A stretch of 64,000 nt of DNA, taken from positions 1-64,000 of the forward strand of contig LUGG01000038.1 of the NCBI GenBank assembly GCA_001683735.1, in the 5' to 3' direction. The translations under genes were made by a program, and so were the position numbers. The notes under the pieces were generated by a model. It did no database searches and was not told the origin of the DNA. It saw only the letters and a list, made by a program, of their open reading frames with translations. Each line of letters opens with the position of its first letter. The stretch's first letter is position 1. The stretch comes from Grifola frondosa. Taxonomy: Eukaryota; Basidiomycota; Agaricomycetes; Polyporales; Grifolaceae. This document shows, one piece after another, positions 11,929 through 24,423 of this stretch.

Positions 11929-13568
11929 ACATGGTTCTACATCCCATGTCATCTTCTCCCACCACATTTCACAGCCTCTAGCCTCCTCCGCTCATGCACC
12001 AGATGCTCCGCACAGTACTATCCATCATGTCTGCATGCATATATGGTATGTTCAGCTCCACCATGATCAGCTCCAGTTTTGCTAATTGAAATACCATCTC
12101 GGGTGCTTTCCGGTGTGCGGTATGGTGGTGTCATGACGACCACCCATCCTGTGTAGCTGGAGCACTTGGTCGACAATGATGTGTTTGACATTTGTGAGCG
12201 GAGAGTATCCAGGCACACGGTATGTAACTAGTTATTGGTGTTTCATTTTGGTTGATTTTGGATTCTAGCTCAAGGAGGATGAGCATGATGACTCGGAGTT
12301 TGGTTGTCACATTACCAAATCCATCCGAGCTGTGTGAATTGTGGACCCACGCGACAGTCTTTGGACCGCGCATCCACCCAATAGTCTTTAAGTGAGTCTG
12401 TGCATACTCGGGAAGCTCGTGCTTGGAATCCCAGTTGAAAACTTCATAGTTCGAACGTGCCTCTGATACTCCGGATGGCTTCCATGACACACTCGTCATG
12501 AACGCCGCTTTCGCACGTCATGCATCCGAAGAGCTGGGAAAGGGTCTCAGTGGGGATGCTGGCAGTGAACGGGACATGCACACCTCTTGGTGGTAAGCCA
12601 AACAACATGATGATGATGGCGCACCAATTCAGGAGTGGCGGAAGGTGGCTGATGCATGGAAGCAGTATCGATATGTATCCGTCAGCTGTTGCGTGTGCTT
12701 CCGACGAGGTGAGCGCACTGTTGATGAACTTTGAGCATTTGGATTTCACTCGCATTGATGGCAGCCGCTCATTTGGACACTCAAAAACTCAGCTTGCAGT
12801 GCCCGCGAGGGATACCAGCCTCACCATCTCCAAATTCGGTCTCTAGCCAGAAATGCGATGTGTCGGGATTTTGCCGTCGTGTTCAATGCTGCAGCTTACC
12901 GGGTGTTGGAGGGCTAGCGGCATACTATGTTGGGTAATATTCCATCCACATGCTGCAGCCGCAACTGTCCATGCAAGTGACTGTGTCGGCTGAAGGGTGC
13001 CGCTGCGTGGCCAACATTCACGAGCGGAAAGGACTCTGGAACCTGGTACGTGGTGCATGGTGCGTCACGTCATTTTACTTACATGGATCGGTTGATATTC
13101 CTGACACCATTTACAGCTGAATACGTGTCATCAACGAGAAATGGGGTATTCGCGGTGGCTCTGAGTTTGAAGCGCGTGCACCGAGTGTATCAGCGGGCAC
13201 GAGCCTGCAGTATGTAGCATGTTAGCAGCGGTGAATCGATGGCATTGCGAGTGTGAAATGCAAGTACCGAGTCCGATGCTCTTTACCATCCATTCCGGTG
13301 CAAGAGTACTTGCAATGCACCGTACAATCTGTAATCCATTCTGGTGCAAGAGGCAATGCTCCGTACAATCCACAATCCAACACTCCGTACAATCTATAAC
13401 CCATATCGCTGCTAGTCTCCAAATTTCTACTTGGACAGTTTCTTGTCTCCAGGCACAACAAAATATATTCATGCTCCGATATGTACAAGTACCCAGCCTC
13501 CTCCCTCCTCCTCCCACACTACCATCATCATCACCCATGTCGTCCACGTCCCCCACGTCGTCACGTAC

Positions 13569-15200
13569 CCAGCACTCTCCAGCGCGTGATGAGCCACCTG
13601 GAGCAGCACACGTTGCTGCGGGTCCATACTGCGCGCCTCGCGGGGAGAGATGCGGAAGAACGCATTATCAAACGCGTCCGGCGCGTCCATAAAGTTGCCG
13701 AACTTCGTCTTCAACGCGCGCTTGCCCCCTGCGTTGTTGTACTGCGCGACCGAGAACCGGTTCTGCGGGATCTATCCGAGCACGGCACACCATCAGCGCT
13801 GGCAAAAAAAAACAAAAAAACAAAACAAAACAAAAACAAAAAACAAAAAAATGAACGAGGAAGGGATGACACACACCTCTGAGACGGTGTTGAGCCCGTT
13901 CTCGAGCAGCGACCAAAGCCCGTCTGCGTCCTTTGCACCGGGAAGGTTCACAGCCATGCCCACAACAGCAATCGGCTCCCTCTGCCGCGCGTCGTCGAAC
14001 TTCGCCGCCTTCACGCTCGTCGGGAACGCTGCCGACGACGCACGCGATGTCGTCGAGCTCCAGTCCGCGACGGACACTTCGAGGCCATGCAGCGAGCGCG
14101 CGAGGCTGCGCGCGAGACTCGTGCCGGGGCCGATGTTGGCGACGCGGAACGCGCGCGCGGGGCTGGCCGATGCGTGCAGCGCACGGGCGACGGTGTCGAA
14201 GTTGACAGGGTGCAGGAGGGTCATGTCGACGATGGCCTCTGCGAGCGTGGGTGCGCAGCCCGCTTCGTCCTCCGTCACGGGCTCGCCGGTGATGGGAGAG
14301 CGGAGGGGACGTGCGAGGTCGGTGTATGCTGGCATGCGCACCGCGCGGGATGCGAGGGATGCGAGGACCGCAGCCTTGGTGTCGAGAAGCGCGGGGGCGT
14401 GGTAGAGGGCGTGGATGGCTGCTGGCTTTGAGGAGCAGGAGGGGAGTGCGGCGGAGGCGGTGAAGGCGGCGAGCGCATCTGGGCGCCCGGAGACGGTGAC
14501 GCAGGTGTCGGACGTAATAGCGGTCAGATAAACGTGGGGACCCGTCTCCTGAAAGCGAGTGTTAGTGTCAGTTACTGGAGCAGAGGTGAAGACGTACGCG
14601 TTGGGCGTTGAATTTGGAGACGGCATCGGAGGCCTCTGCGCGAGTGGCGCCGAAGAGGACGAGACTCCAAGGTGCGGGATCAGTGGGCGCGAGTTCTGCG
14701 AGAGCGGCAGAAGTATAGCGGTGGGCGTGGTAGCCGAGCCAGAAAGCGAAGCGGAATGTCTCGATGGCGTGGACGAGAAGTTGGGGGATGCTGGTGCTGG
14801 TGGCGACGACGACGGCGGCAAACACGCCGGTGGAGAATCCGATCAGGTCGGCTGTCGGCGGTGCATCGAAGGAGGCTGGGTCGACGTTGGCGAGGTAACG
14901 GAGGAGCTGGATGAGGTAAAGGTTGGTGTTGGCGAGGACGGCGTTGGCGCGGAAGGCGGGCGGGACATCGATGAGGGCGCGCGGTGCGAGGAACGCGTTG
15001 ATGTCTATGCCGGAGCTGGCCTGGTCGGCAGGCGAGAGGGAAGCGAATTCTTTGAGGAATGCCTGGTGGCAGGCGAGGAGGAGTGTGCTGCCGAGAGGAA
15101 GCTGTGCGTCCTGGAGAGCGAGGTTGGTGGTTTGGGAAGAGGTAGTCGCGGCGGAGCCTTGTCCGTCGAAGACGAAAGCGTCGGGAAGGAAATCAGACAT
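13569..15200 (-). pseudogene. 5' stump of non-reducing polyketide synthase (SAT + start of KS), copy B
   Basis: Minus-strand exons are 15200-14598, 14548-13877 and 13771-13569. Exon 1 reads through the SAT domain without the frameshift of copy A, including a FRFAFWLGYHAHR segment typical of SAT domains. The first intron (14549-14597, 49 nt) has donor GTACGT, branch-like CTAAC and acceptor TTTCAG. Exon 2 continues SAT (VSGRPDAL) and opens KS (PIAVVGMA). The second intron is about 105 nt and very A-rich. Exon 3 has DPQQRVLLQ and ends at ALESAG followed by GTACGT. Downstream there is only gene-free repeat tract, so the synthase is truncated at the same splice donor as copy A. The rest of KS (including the catalytic Cys-His-His) and all later domains are absent, so it cannot be a working synthase. 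A SAT-only protein is possible but unsupported. Confidence 0.9.
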
Positions 15201-16873
15201 GTCTAAGCAAGGCTACGGAATCTATAGATGAGGAGAAGGGATTGAGCGAGATGGAGCGAAACTGGCTAGGAGAGAGAAGCCAGGAAGAGTGAAAATCATG
15301 GACGAGATTGGCATGCGGATATAAGTGAATCCGGGACAAGAGCGGTGGAGGATCTGGATGATGACATCGGAACGGAGACGGAGGAACGATAGAGAGTGGT
15401 AGAGAGAGATTGGGAGGTGCGCGGAGTGTGCGCGAGTGGATGCGAGTACACGCGGGTCCGTACCTTGTTCGGTAAGCAAGGCTGCAAAGGTTGACTGCAC
15501 GGGCGATGCAGCGTGGACAGGCGCGCAAGATATGGCCGGCGTAGGCTCGCGTAGACTGGCGTAGGCACGAGAACGCGCGTCACGCGAACGAGCGTGCTGG
15601 AGCAGAAGGGTGACGTCGACGAGGGACGCGCAGGGTTGCATGGCGAGTGACGCGACAATGAGAGAGGTGTCGAGCGTCTGTTCTTCTTTGGAGGTTCGTT
15701 GCACGTCTTGATCTTCACTTCCTTTTTCGGATGCCGTCTCAACGCCGCGATCAGGATCGGTCACCGCGCGCGCTTAACGGCACCTCGCCGACACTGCCAC
15801 CCCGCTGCGTCTTGTCCGCGCTCCAGTCCGCCGTGCACCTAACAACGTTAGACGATGATGCCGCCACACACACGGAGACACAGAGGCACCGATTCTGACC
15901 TCCTCCCCCGCTCGATGCGGGGCCAGTCGTCGCCACCGCGCGTCAGTCCTTCTTTCTTGCGTTCTTGTTTTGCTTCCGCGGCGCTCTCAGCCTTCGATAC
16001 CTCTTCCTTATCGTCCGCGCCACACCCGTCCAATCGGTGTATACCCTCAGCGTCTTCGAGCACAGTCTCTTCCAGACGACGGCCCAAGACCACCTAGAAC
16101 TCGACATCGAGGACGACATCGAGGACGAATTTCACCTCTGCCATCTTCCACCGTGCGATGCCTTCCGAGTCCGAGCTGCGTCGGAGCTCCCATCGGCGTC
16201 GATGTCGGCCATGACCACGTGTTGACAGTTGGCCGACGCCTATTATCTCCCTCACTCACTACACACTCCTAACCCTCGACTGCGCCATCTCCATCGCCGC
16301 GCCGATGGCCGTTCCCTTGACTCACCGCTCACCGCCCCCCATCGCCATCTTGCACAATCCTCCCCGAGTCTCCATATGGCATATCAGCTGCAACTCAACC
16401 CTCGTTATCCATTCACCGCATGCACCCAGATATCTCGTACATTTCCAATGCGACGTACCCCGCGTGCGCGACACCATCCGTCTACGTTCGTGTGCCCAGC
16501 CAGTCGACGACGCGTACCCGGATGCTCGCTGTCACCGCACCGTGACAGGTCCGTTCCACCAAGCTTCTCGACAACTAGCACTTGCAACCCCACTAGCTGA
16601 TCGACGCGTCGATGCTGATCTGATCTCCAACGCGCCTCCAATGCACCCGGCATCTCCCCACGTTCATCTGTCCTCTTCAATGTCGCCCGCAGCAACCCCT
16701 CCTCCACCATCTACCCCGGTCCCTTCATCCACCACCACGGCAACCTATGCAGGACTCGCGTTCGCACAATCGTTTTCCCCCTATCCATATGTACGATTCC
16801 GCACAACACCGTCTCCTTCCACTTCTCTATCCGTAATCCTTCTATCTTCTTGCGTATACACCAGCTCCTTGCC
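15201..16873. promoter_or_regulatory. Divergent intergenic region between PKS stump and reductase
   Basis: 1.67 kb separates the start codons of two divergently oriented genes, the PKS stump (minus) and the A-T-R reductase (plus). A TTATAT box lies on the minus strand near 15320, about 120 bp from the PKS ATG. The same region is kept in copy A although its reductase side is lost. Divergent placement is common for co-regulated secondary-metabolism genes; shared control here is inference. Confidence 0.5.
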
Positions 16874-19800
16874 ATGCCGGGCTCGATATACAGCACCTCC
16901 AAGGGCGCCACACCCTTCGCTCGACCGCAGTTCTCTCTTGTCCTGCCTGAGGATGCACCGCACGACGCCATCCGCACCGTGCCTGATCTCGTAGAGCACA
17001 ATGCCGTGCACAACCCAGACCACTTATTCTGCCTCCAGTACAACCACAACTCCGCGGTGCCCCCGCGCCGCATCACGATGCGCGAGCTGCAGGCGGCTGT
17101 ACTTCAATGCTCCGCTTGGCTCGCAGCGCAGGGAATCGGGCGCGCGCCCATGCGCGACCCCGCGTCTGGCGGGCTCGTCAAGGCGAAGCCCGTCGCGTTG
17201 CTCATGGCGAGCGATGTCGGCTGGTTCATTCAGTTTGTTGCCCTCCTCCGCATCGGCGTTCCGGTACGTGCTGCTTCAGCGATATCTGGGAATCCTAAAC
17301 TGACACCGCTCCTGCAGGTTCTATGCATGAGTGCACGCCTCGCGCCGCCTGCCGTCGTGCACCTTGCCAAGAAGACGGGCGCGCAGACGGTACTCGTCAC
17401 CCCGCAGCTTGCCGCACTCGCCGCCGAGTCCGCGGCGCTCTTTGCGTCCGACCCCGAGGGCGCAGTTTCTCCCGCGTTCGTCGAAGTCCCCGCGTACTCC
17501 GCGTTCCTCGACTCTGACTTCGGCGCGGCGCCCGCGAAGAATACGCTCGTGGACCCCAAGGATAGGAACGTGGTCATCCTGCACTCGAGCGGCACGACGG
17601 GCCTGCCCAAACCGATATACCACCCTCACGCGTACCTCCTCGGGTACGCGACGTGCCACCGCCTGTCGGAGGCTGATGTTGCGGGCGGGATGAACGTCTC
17701 CACGCTCCCGCTCTTCCACGTACGTACTCTTTCTTTTCACCCTGTGCAAGCTGCTGACGGACAGAACAGGGCTTCGGGCTGCTCGCACCGAGCATGTCAC
17801 TCTCCATCGGCCTCCCATTCGCCATCCCCGCCGCGACCACAATCCCCACCGGTACTTCCACTGCGGAGGTGCTAAAGTCCGCACGCGCGACGTGCCTCAT
17901 GACCGTACCTTCCATCCTGGAGGAGATATACCAGCTCGACGAGCGCGGCATCGCAGCACTCAAGCCCTTGCGCTTCGTCGCTGTCGGCGGCGCGCCGATG
18001 AAGCTCAGCGTCGCGGAGCCCCTCGCGGCGGCCGGTGTGAAGATCCTCAACCACTGGGGCGTGACGGAGCTCGGCGCGATCGCGCCAATCGTCGTCCCCG
18101 AGCCCACATACGACTGGCACTACCTGCGCCTGCGCTCGGACCTCGACCTGCGCATCGAGCCGCACCCCGACTCCCCGCAACACTTCCGGCTCGTGGGCCG
18201 CCCGCTCGGAGGCGCGCCCGGCGAGGAGTTCATCGTGCAGGACTTGCTCACTGTGAACCCTGAGCACCCGACGACGGACTTTAGGATCCTTGGGCGCGCG
18301 GACGACCTCGTCGTACTGGCGACTGGGGAGAAGGTGCGCCCGACGGGTCTGGAGCAGGCGGTTTCGGAGGACCCGCGCGTGCGCGGTGCGGTCGCGATTG
18401 GGGAGGGCCGATTCCAGCTGGGGCTGCTCGTCGAGGCGGCGCCACATGTGCAGCTGGACCCGACGGACTCTGCGGCGGTGAGAGAATACGTGGAGAGCAT
18501 CTGGGCGGCGGTGGAGCGCGGGAACGCGCGCAGCGACGCACATGCACGCGTCACGCGCGAGATGGTGCTCGTCACGACACCTGCGTATCGAGCGCTGGCG
18601 AGGACGCCGAAGGGGAGTATACCGAGGAACGAGAATGCGGCGTTGTTCGCGGCGGAGGTGGAGGCGCTGTACGCGCGCCGGACATGGCGGACGCGGAGGT
18701 GTTGCCTGTGGGGAGGAGGGGGAGTTGAGGGAGGTGGTGGGGAGGATGGTCCGGGGCGCGTACACGATTCCGCGCGAGGTGGGCGAGGGGGATGACTTCT
18801 TTGAGAGGGGGATGGATTCGTTGCAAGCGACGATGCTGAGGCGGAGGCTGGTCGCGTCTGTGGCGCGCACGGAGGAGGAGGCGGGGGTGGATCAGGGAAA
18901 GAGGTGGAAGGTCCCTGCGGACATCGTGTACGCGAACCCGACCATCGAGCGCATTACGGCGGTGCTCCGCGCGCGCTTGACCGGCAATGCGGAGGGCGCG
19001 AAGAAAGATAGGGCGCAGCGCATTGGGGAGGTCGTGGCGGAGTATGCGGAGCGAGTTGCGGGGCTGCGGGGGACGTCGAAGATGAATGGGGTGGGATCGT
19101 CTGCGGGCGCGAAGCCGGTTGTGGTGTTGCTCACGGGCAGCACGGGGTCGCTTGGCAGCGCGATGCTTGCGGACCTCGCGCTCAACCCGTGCGTGCAGAA
19201 AGTGTACGGGCTGAACAGGAAGTCGGGAGAGGATGTGAGGAAGCGGCAGGCGGGCGGGTTTGCACGGGTCGGTGCGGAGGTCGACGCGCACTGGCGCAAG
19301 ATCGAGCTTCTCGAGGGGGACTTGTCGAAAGCGCACTTTGGGCTGGAGGATGAGGTGTACGCGAAATTGCGCGATGTCACGCATGTCATACACAACGGTG
19401 GGTGTTGCGGTCTTGTGCGTTTTTTGGGATGAGGAACTGATGCTGTGTTTGTGTTGTAAAGCGTGGCCGATGGACTTCAACCGCTCACTGACGTCGTTCC
19501 GGCCGCATCTCGATGCGGCGGTCAACGTCGTGCAGCTCGCGCTCGACAGCACCACGGCCGCGCCTGTGCGCATCGTCTTCTCGTCCTCAATTGCGGTCGT
19601 GGGGCGCGCCCCACTTGTCACGGGCGACACCGCACCCATCACAGAGGCACCACTCCTCACCGTGGACGCGATCGACCATTTCGGGTACGCGGAGGCGAAG
19701 TGGGTGTGCGAGCAAGTGTTCGCGGAGGCGGGACGTGTTTTCGAGGGACGCGTCGCGCCGAGCAGCGTGCGCATCGGGCAGCTGACAGGCCCCGAGGCGA

Positions 19801-20354
19801 CGGGTGCGTGGAACGCGAACGAGCACGTCCCGATGATCGTCAAGTCTGCTCTTGCGCTAGGCCGTCTTCCGCTCGTCGAAGGGGTGAGTACGCTTGCATC
19901 TTGATTAGTGCGGTGGGTGCTGACGGATGGATGGATGGACCGATAGACGGCGTCGTGGATCCCGGCGAACAGGGCGTCGCGCGTGATGGTTGAGCTGCTG
20001 TTCGCGCCGCGCCCCGCGTGCGTGTACCATCTCGAGAACCCCGCGCGGCAGCCGTGGTCGGAGGCGCTTGAGGTGCTCGCTGCTGCGCTCGGGCTGCCTG
20101 CGGAGGCCGCGCCGCTGCCGTACGCGGAGTGGTTGGCGCGTGTGCGTGCGGACACGGACACGGTGCGGAACCCCGCGGGGAAGATTGTGCCGTTTTTGGA
20201 GGATGAGTTCGTAAGGATGGCGACGGGGTGGGTGGTGTTGGACACGGCGGTTGCGCGCGGGGCGTCGCCGACGCTGGAGGGGTCGAAGCCGCTGAGCGAG
20301 GGGGATTTGAGGAGGTATGTGGCGTTTTGGAGGAGCGAGGGGTTCTTGGCGTGA
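16874..20354 (+). CDS. Adenylate-forming reductase (NRPS-like A-T-R enzyme)
   Basis: Exons 16874-17263, 17318-17719, 17770-19397, 19462-19883 and 19947-20354 give about 1083 residues, the usual size for fungal A-T-R reductases. The adenylation domain has HSSGTTGLPKP (about residue 218) and NHWGVTELG (about 357). The thiolation domain has FFERGMDSLQ (Ser near 612). The C-terminal reductase has TGSTGSLGS (about 719) for NAD(P)H and YAEAK (about 881). Such enzymes activate a carboxylic acid with ATP, load it on phosphopantetheine and reduce it to an aldehyde or alcohol. The substrate cannot be read here, although an aromatic acid would fit the PKS remnant next door. ATG 16874 is chosen because the upstream in-frame codon is not ATG. 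Between the A and T domains the frame slips twice by one base (near 18680 and at the G-run 18710-18713). A 61-nt intron, 18669-18729, could also restore frame but would delete coding-like sequence. Confidence 0.9.
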
Positions 20355-21416
20355 GTGGGGGTGGATCTGTGGGGAAAAACGGAGTCGGGAGGTTGGAGGG
20401 AGAAGGCGTCATCGATTCATCGCTAGAGCAACTGTAGAAGACATTTTGCATTCATGGTATTGCGATAGATGTAAATATGTATGTATGTATGTATGTAATT
20501 AGTGCACCGCGGATAACATATCTATTCTGTTTCGAATGCAGTTGATGGCGAAGTGACCTGGGTTCTTTCGATCGCCAACTTCGAAACTGGACGTATGATC
20601 GACGAGATGTCCTTGCGGCATTGCTGTGCGGTGAGATGTGTCCGTATCAGTTCGTTCCACGCATCAAGCGAGAAGAAGTGTCATTAGAATACTCACTCTC
20701 GATGCAGGTGACCGTGAGCGAAGTCCAATCTATTTGTTATAGGTACTACTTCACGCGCATGTACGTAGGATCCCCACATCGAAGACTCCGGGACTGAGCT
20801 CAAATTTGTGTCACGCCATCAACTTTCGTGATGTCGCCAGTCTTTCTGCATTAGCAATGGATTCTTAAGCGTCGACGGGGTATTCTTGCACCCTTCAATG
20901 TTATAAAAGAGCTTGATTTACTTTCTACATCTCTCGATAAGTTTCTCACTATTGCAGCGGCTTCTTAGTTATTGAAATTCAAGAATAAAACCGTAACAAC
21001 TACTTCACCTTGGAACATAACAAACAATGGCTGGATACGCTGTAACCGTGCCTCTCTAGCTGATCCAGTTGACAAATACACCGCCGAATTCAATTGAAGT
21101 TGAAGTCCAGTCCTAGGATGATCAATTCATGCGGGATCGTCTGATCAGCAAGATCGGTCTGATCGGGTCAACATATCTGCAGCCACTCTGCGGCGGTAGC
21201 CGCACTTTTCGCATGCAAGGTCATCCGTATTGTACTCGCAGCCCGCTTTGGAAAGCTTGCCGCCGCTGGTCATGAGAATGTCTCGTACTGATGTGGAAGT
21301 ATTTCCTGCATGGAAAGTCATGGGTCACAATTAGACTGCGCTGTGTTCTTATCTGTACCTTATAATGGTGTCTGGTCGCGACGGGCGGCATACTCATCCA
21401 CCTCCCACCGAACGCC
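20355..21416. other. Intergenic interval with (GTAT)n microsatellite
   Basis: No gene is supported. A (GTAT)n microsatellite lies at about 20475-20498, soon after the reductase stop. A TATAAAAG box is present near 20903, but no open frame with coding character follows it before the monooxygenase start at 21417. Confidence 0.5.
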
Positions 21417-24064
21417 ATGGGTAATTCCACCGCTCGGGTCGCTGCTACCCAACAGTCTGCCTCACAAACCGATGATGTGGTCAAAGATGCTCTCGGGGGA
21501 CAACACTTCACTCCGGGTACTTTCTCTATTGACGAATATAAGCCGCTCAAGGTCGTCGTGATTGGTGCAGGATTCAGCGGCATTATTGCTGGGATTAGGT
21601 TCGTCTCTTATTGCAGACATCATCTTTTTTTCCTCATTGTCTGCCGTCTCAGATTCCCCAGAAGTTGCCGGACATTGACCTCACCATTTATGAGAAGAAT
21701 GCTGGTATTGGGGAACATGGTTTAACAACAAATATCCGTGAGTATTCTCTAATGCACCATTTGCGTGCTTCTTATCACTATCCCGAAGTGGACTATCATG
21801 CGACATTCCATCCCATTGCGTGAGTGCAACTCTGACACGACGACTCATTTGCTGATGTTTCTTCGTAGTATCAACTCACTTTTGAAGAGAAGGTTCATGC
21901 TCTCGTCAACTGGACGAATGATATGACTGATGATAGCTCCAGACCGACTGGTCGTCTTTTTACGCCCCCGGCCACGAGATCTTGGCCTACTTGCAAAGCG
22001 TAGTGGACAAATACAAGCTCATGCGGTATATCAAGCTCCAGCATGAGCTCGTTCACGCGCAATACGACGAGCCATCCGGCAAGTGGCATCTGCGTATTCG
22101 CCGCCCGGCCGCCCAAGAGGGGCAGTTTGAAGAATTCGAAGACACCGCTGACTTCTTCGTCACCGCAGTCGGCGCACTTAGCAATTGGGAGTGGCCAGAC
22201 GTTCAGGGCTTGAAGGACTTCAAGGGCCAGCTGTTCCATAGCGCTGCCTTTGAAGTTGGTGACAAAACGTGGCAGGAGGCCGTGAAGGACTGGAAAGACA
22301 AGAAGGTTGGCGTTATTGGGGTGGTACGTGCTCGGTGTATGAGACCGGCGTCCGCCGTATTCATCGTATTTACCCAAACGGCTGATAGGGTTCGAGCGCT
22401 ATCCAAATTGTGCCCGCTCTTCAGCCGAGAGTGGCGAAGGTTTGTAACTACGTGAGAGGAAAGACCTGGCTTGCCGTCCCGTTCGCAAGCCCTAAATTTT
22501 TGGAGATGATGGGGCGCGATCCGAGCTCCGAGAACTGTGAGTCGCTCGTTACCTTGCGTGAACCATGATCTGAGCACTGAGTTGTGGTATTTTTCAGATG
22601 CATTCACGGACAAAGACAAACAGCTTTTCGAAAAGGACCCAGCGTTCTATAAACATTTCAGGCACGAGTTGGAAGCCGATATCAATGTGAGGAGTTGTGT
22701 GAGGAAGACGTTCTTGCTTTCATTGACCAGAGCGTAGTCTCTCCACCCGTCTACCTTACGAGGCAGCGACCAGCAAGCTGTAGCTCGGGCTCTGTTCAAG
22801 GCAAACATGCTCAAGAAGTTAGCAAAGAAACCGTGGATTGCGGATTACCGTGAGTATACGATATAGCATGGTGTAAGTCGCGTCATCAGTCTCATAAATT
22901 TTGGCGCTCGCAGTGATGCCAGATTTTCCTGTTGCTTGTCGGCGGCTCACTCCGGGACCGGGATATCTTGAGGCGCTTTGTGAAGATAATGTAAGGACCT
23001 TCCAAATGTCCAGGCCGTCTAAATAAAATACCGTGCGACGTCACTTGTCTAGGTAGAATTTATTCCAACGCATATCAAGCGCATTACGTCCGACGGTATC
23101 GAAACAGTGGACGGCAAGCACGAAGACCTTGATGTCATCATCTGTGCTACGGGTCGGTCATTCGTGCTGCTTCGCATGGCAATCCAGACGTCTGACCTAT
23201 TACATGGATATCTACACAGGCTTCATAACCTCCTTTCAGCTTCCGTTCCCTATAATTGGGCGCAACGGCGTCGATATCCGCGAAAAATGGCGTCCCCATC
23301 CAACATCATATCTCAGCATCTGCGTTGATGGCTTCCCGAATATGTTCATGACATTTGGCCCGAACTCTGGCGTCGGCTCCGGCTCCTTACTTGTGCTTCT
23401 CGAGGCGGAGATAGGATATGCCGTCAAAGCCGCACAAAAGATGCAACGCGAGCGCCTGAAGAGCATCGAGATCAAGATGGAGGCCGTCAGAGACTATGAT
23501 GAGTATCTCGAGGTGTGTATGTTATCTACGAAATTATTTATGTTACTCACTCTGTCTCAGAGTTACTTCCCAAAGGTCGGTGGCTCAATGGATATTTGGT
23601 GTGCTGTGTTGCATGATGCTTTCTCGCGTATCAGACGATCTATACCGAGAAGTGTCGTTCGTGGTACAAGATGGGCAAGGAAGAAGGAAGAATTGTTGCA
23701 CTGTGGCCTGGTACGTCCCTTCATTCACACGTTGTGATCCTTATGCATAAATCGTCTTCAGGTTCGTGTCTGCACGGTACACGCGCGCTCGCGAACCCTC
23801 GCTGGGAAGACTACAACTACGAGCTTTTAGATGGGGCGAAGAATCGTATGTACTGGTTGGGTGACGGTCAGACGTACAATGAGAAGACCATGACAGGAGA
23901 TAGTGCGTAATCAATTCTCCAGCTGATCATACGCTAAGAACTTTTGCGTGCAGGAGCGTGGTATTTAAACGACGAGGAGGTCGATGCTCCACCGGGTAAG
24001 CTGGTTTTAGATCTACATGACGGCCGTATTGATCTTTGACTACTCAGTGCCCGTTGCCAATTGA
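21417..24064 (+). CDS. Flavin-containing (Baeyer-Villiger-type) monooxygenase
   Basis: From ATG 21417 about 13 short introns can be placed (for example 21603-21652, 21738-21788, 21820-21868, 22324-22388, 22537-22597, 22687-22737, 23153-23219), with the stop at 24062-24064. The protein opens with a FAD-binding Rossmann motif, VVIGAGFSG. It continues with GTWFNNKYPG (readable only across the frameshift), CDIPSHCYQ, and FKGQLFHSAAF, which resembles the Baeyer-Villiger fingerprint FxGxxxHxxxW but ends in F. A second nucleotide-binding segment (VGVIGVGSSAIQ) and the C-terminal region with FGPNSGVGSGS follow. These enzymes use FAD, NADPH and O2 to insert oxygen into a ketone or hydroxylate a substrate. 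One base is missing at the G-run 21710-21713; adding it restores the motif. It lies 1 kb behind the reductase on the same strand and may tailor that pathway's product (inference). Confidence 0.88.
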
Positions 24065-24399
24065 TTGGATAATTTACGCTGGGATATGGCTTTCATAGTT
24101 GTTCCGCCGCTACCCAGCATGAGATATGTAATTGGCCCATCTTCACCCGAGGCTGGTGACTTGGCACCGTCGCTAGTGTTTAGTCTCCCACGAACGATTA
24201 GCTGTTGCTTTTTTTGGTGTAGTTCCAGGGAGGCTTCAATGGTATTGACATGAAGAGCGCATGAGCATGTAATATATATGAACTTGACTGCAGCTGTATA
24301 AATAAGACGATTTCGATTATCCGGCTCGACGCGTCAGTCACAATCCACGTGCAAGGTGGTCACTTGCTGTGAGTACCCCACATCAGCACCAAGTACTGG

Positions 24400-24423
24400 T
24401 ACGACGACGACGACGACGACGAA
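24400..24423. repeat. (ACG)n microsatellite abutting the F-box start codon
   Basis: About seven ACG units lie directly in front of ATG 24424, in the presumed 5' untranslated region. Such a run could vary in length between strains. Confidence 0.8.

Larger units (their letters stand above)
10395..16760. repeat. Segmental duplication, copy B
   Basis: This is the partner of 1-5800 in the same orientation. It is longer than copy A because of an internal 372-bp tandem duplication (11185-11928) and other small insertions. Unlike copy A it is joined on the right to the intact reductase gene, so copy B keeps the ancestral junction between PKS promoter and reductase. 10395-13568 contains no gene that I can support. 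Confidence 0.9.

Noticed and set aside
15222..15764. 180-residue open frame upstream of the PKS stump, also in copy A at 4323-4802
   Set aside because: Neither has an ATG at the start, the second half differs in frame between copies, and no domain is seen. It is more likely upstream non-coding sequence.
17321..17884. Minus-strand open frame over the adenylation domain
   Set aside because: It is antisense to clear A-domain motifs and crosses the sense-strand intron at 17720-17769.
18669..18729. 61-nt intron that would remove the frameshifts in the reductase
   Set aside because: Donor and acceptor exist, but the middle frame reads coding-like sequence (MADAEVLPVG) that joins both sides if two G-runs are one base longer. 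Base loss is favoured but not proven.
18572..20245. 557-residue open frame antisense to the reductase
   Set aside because: It is a shadow of GC-rich coding DNA. It has no ATG-anchored domain, and the sense strand has A, T and R motifs with proper introns.
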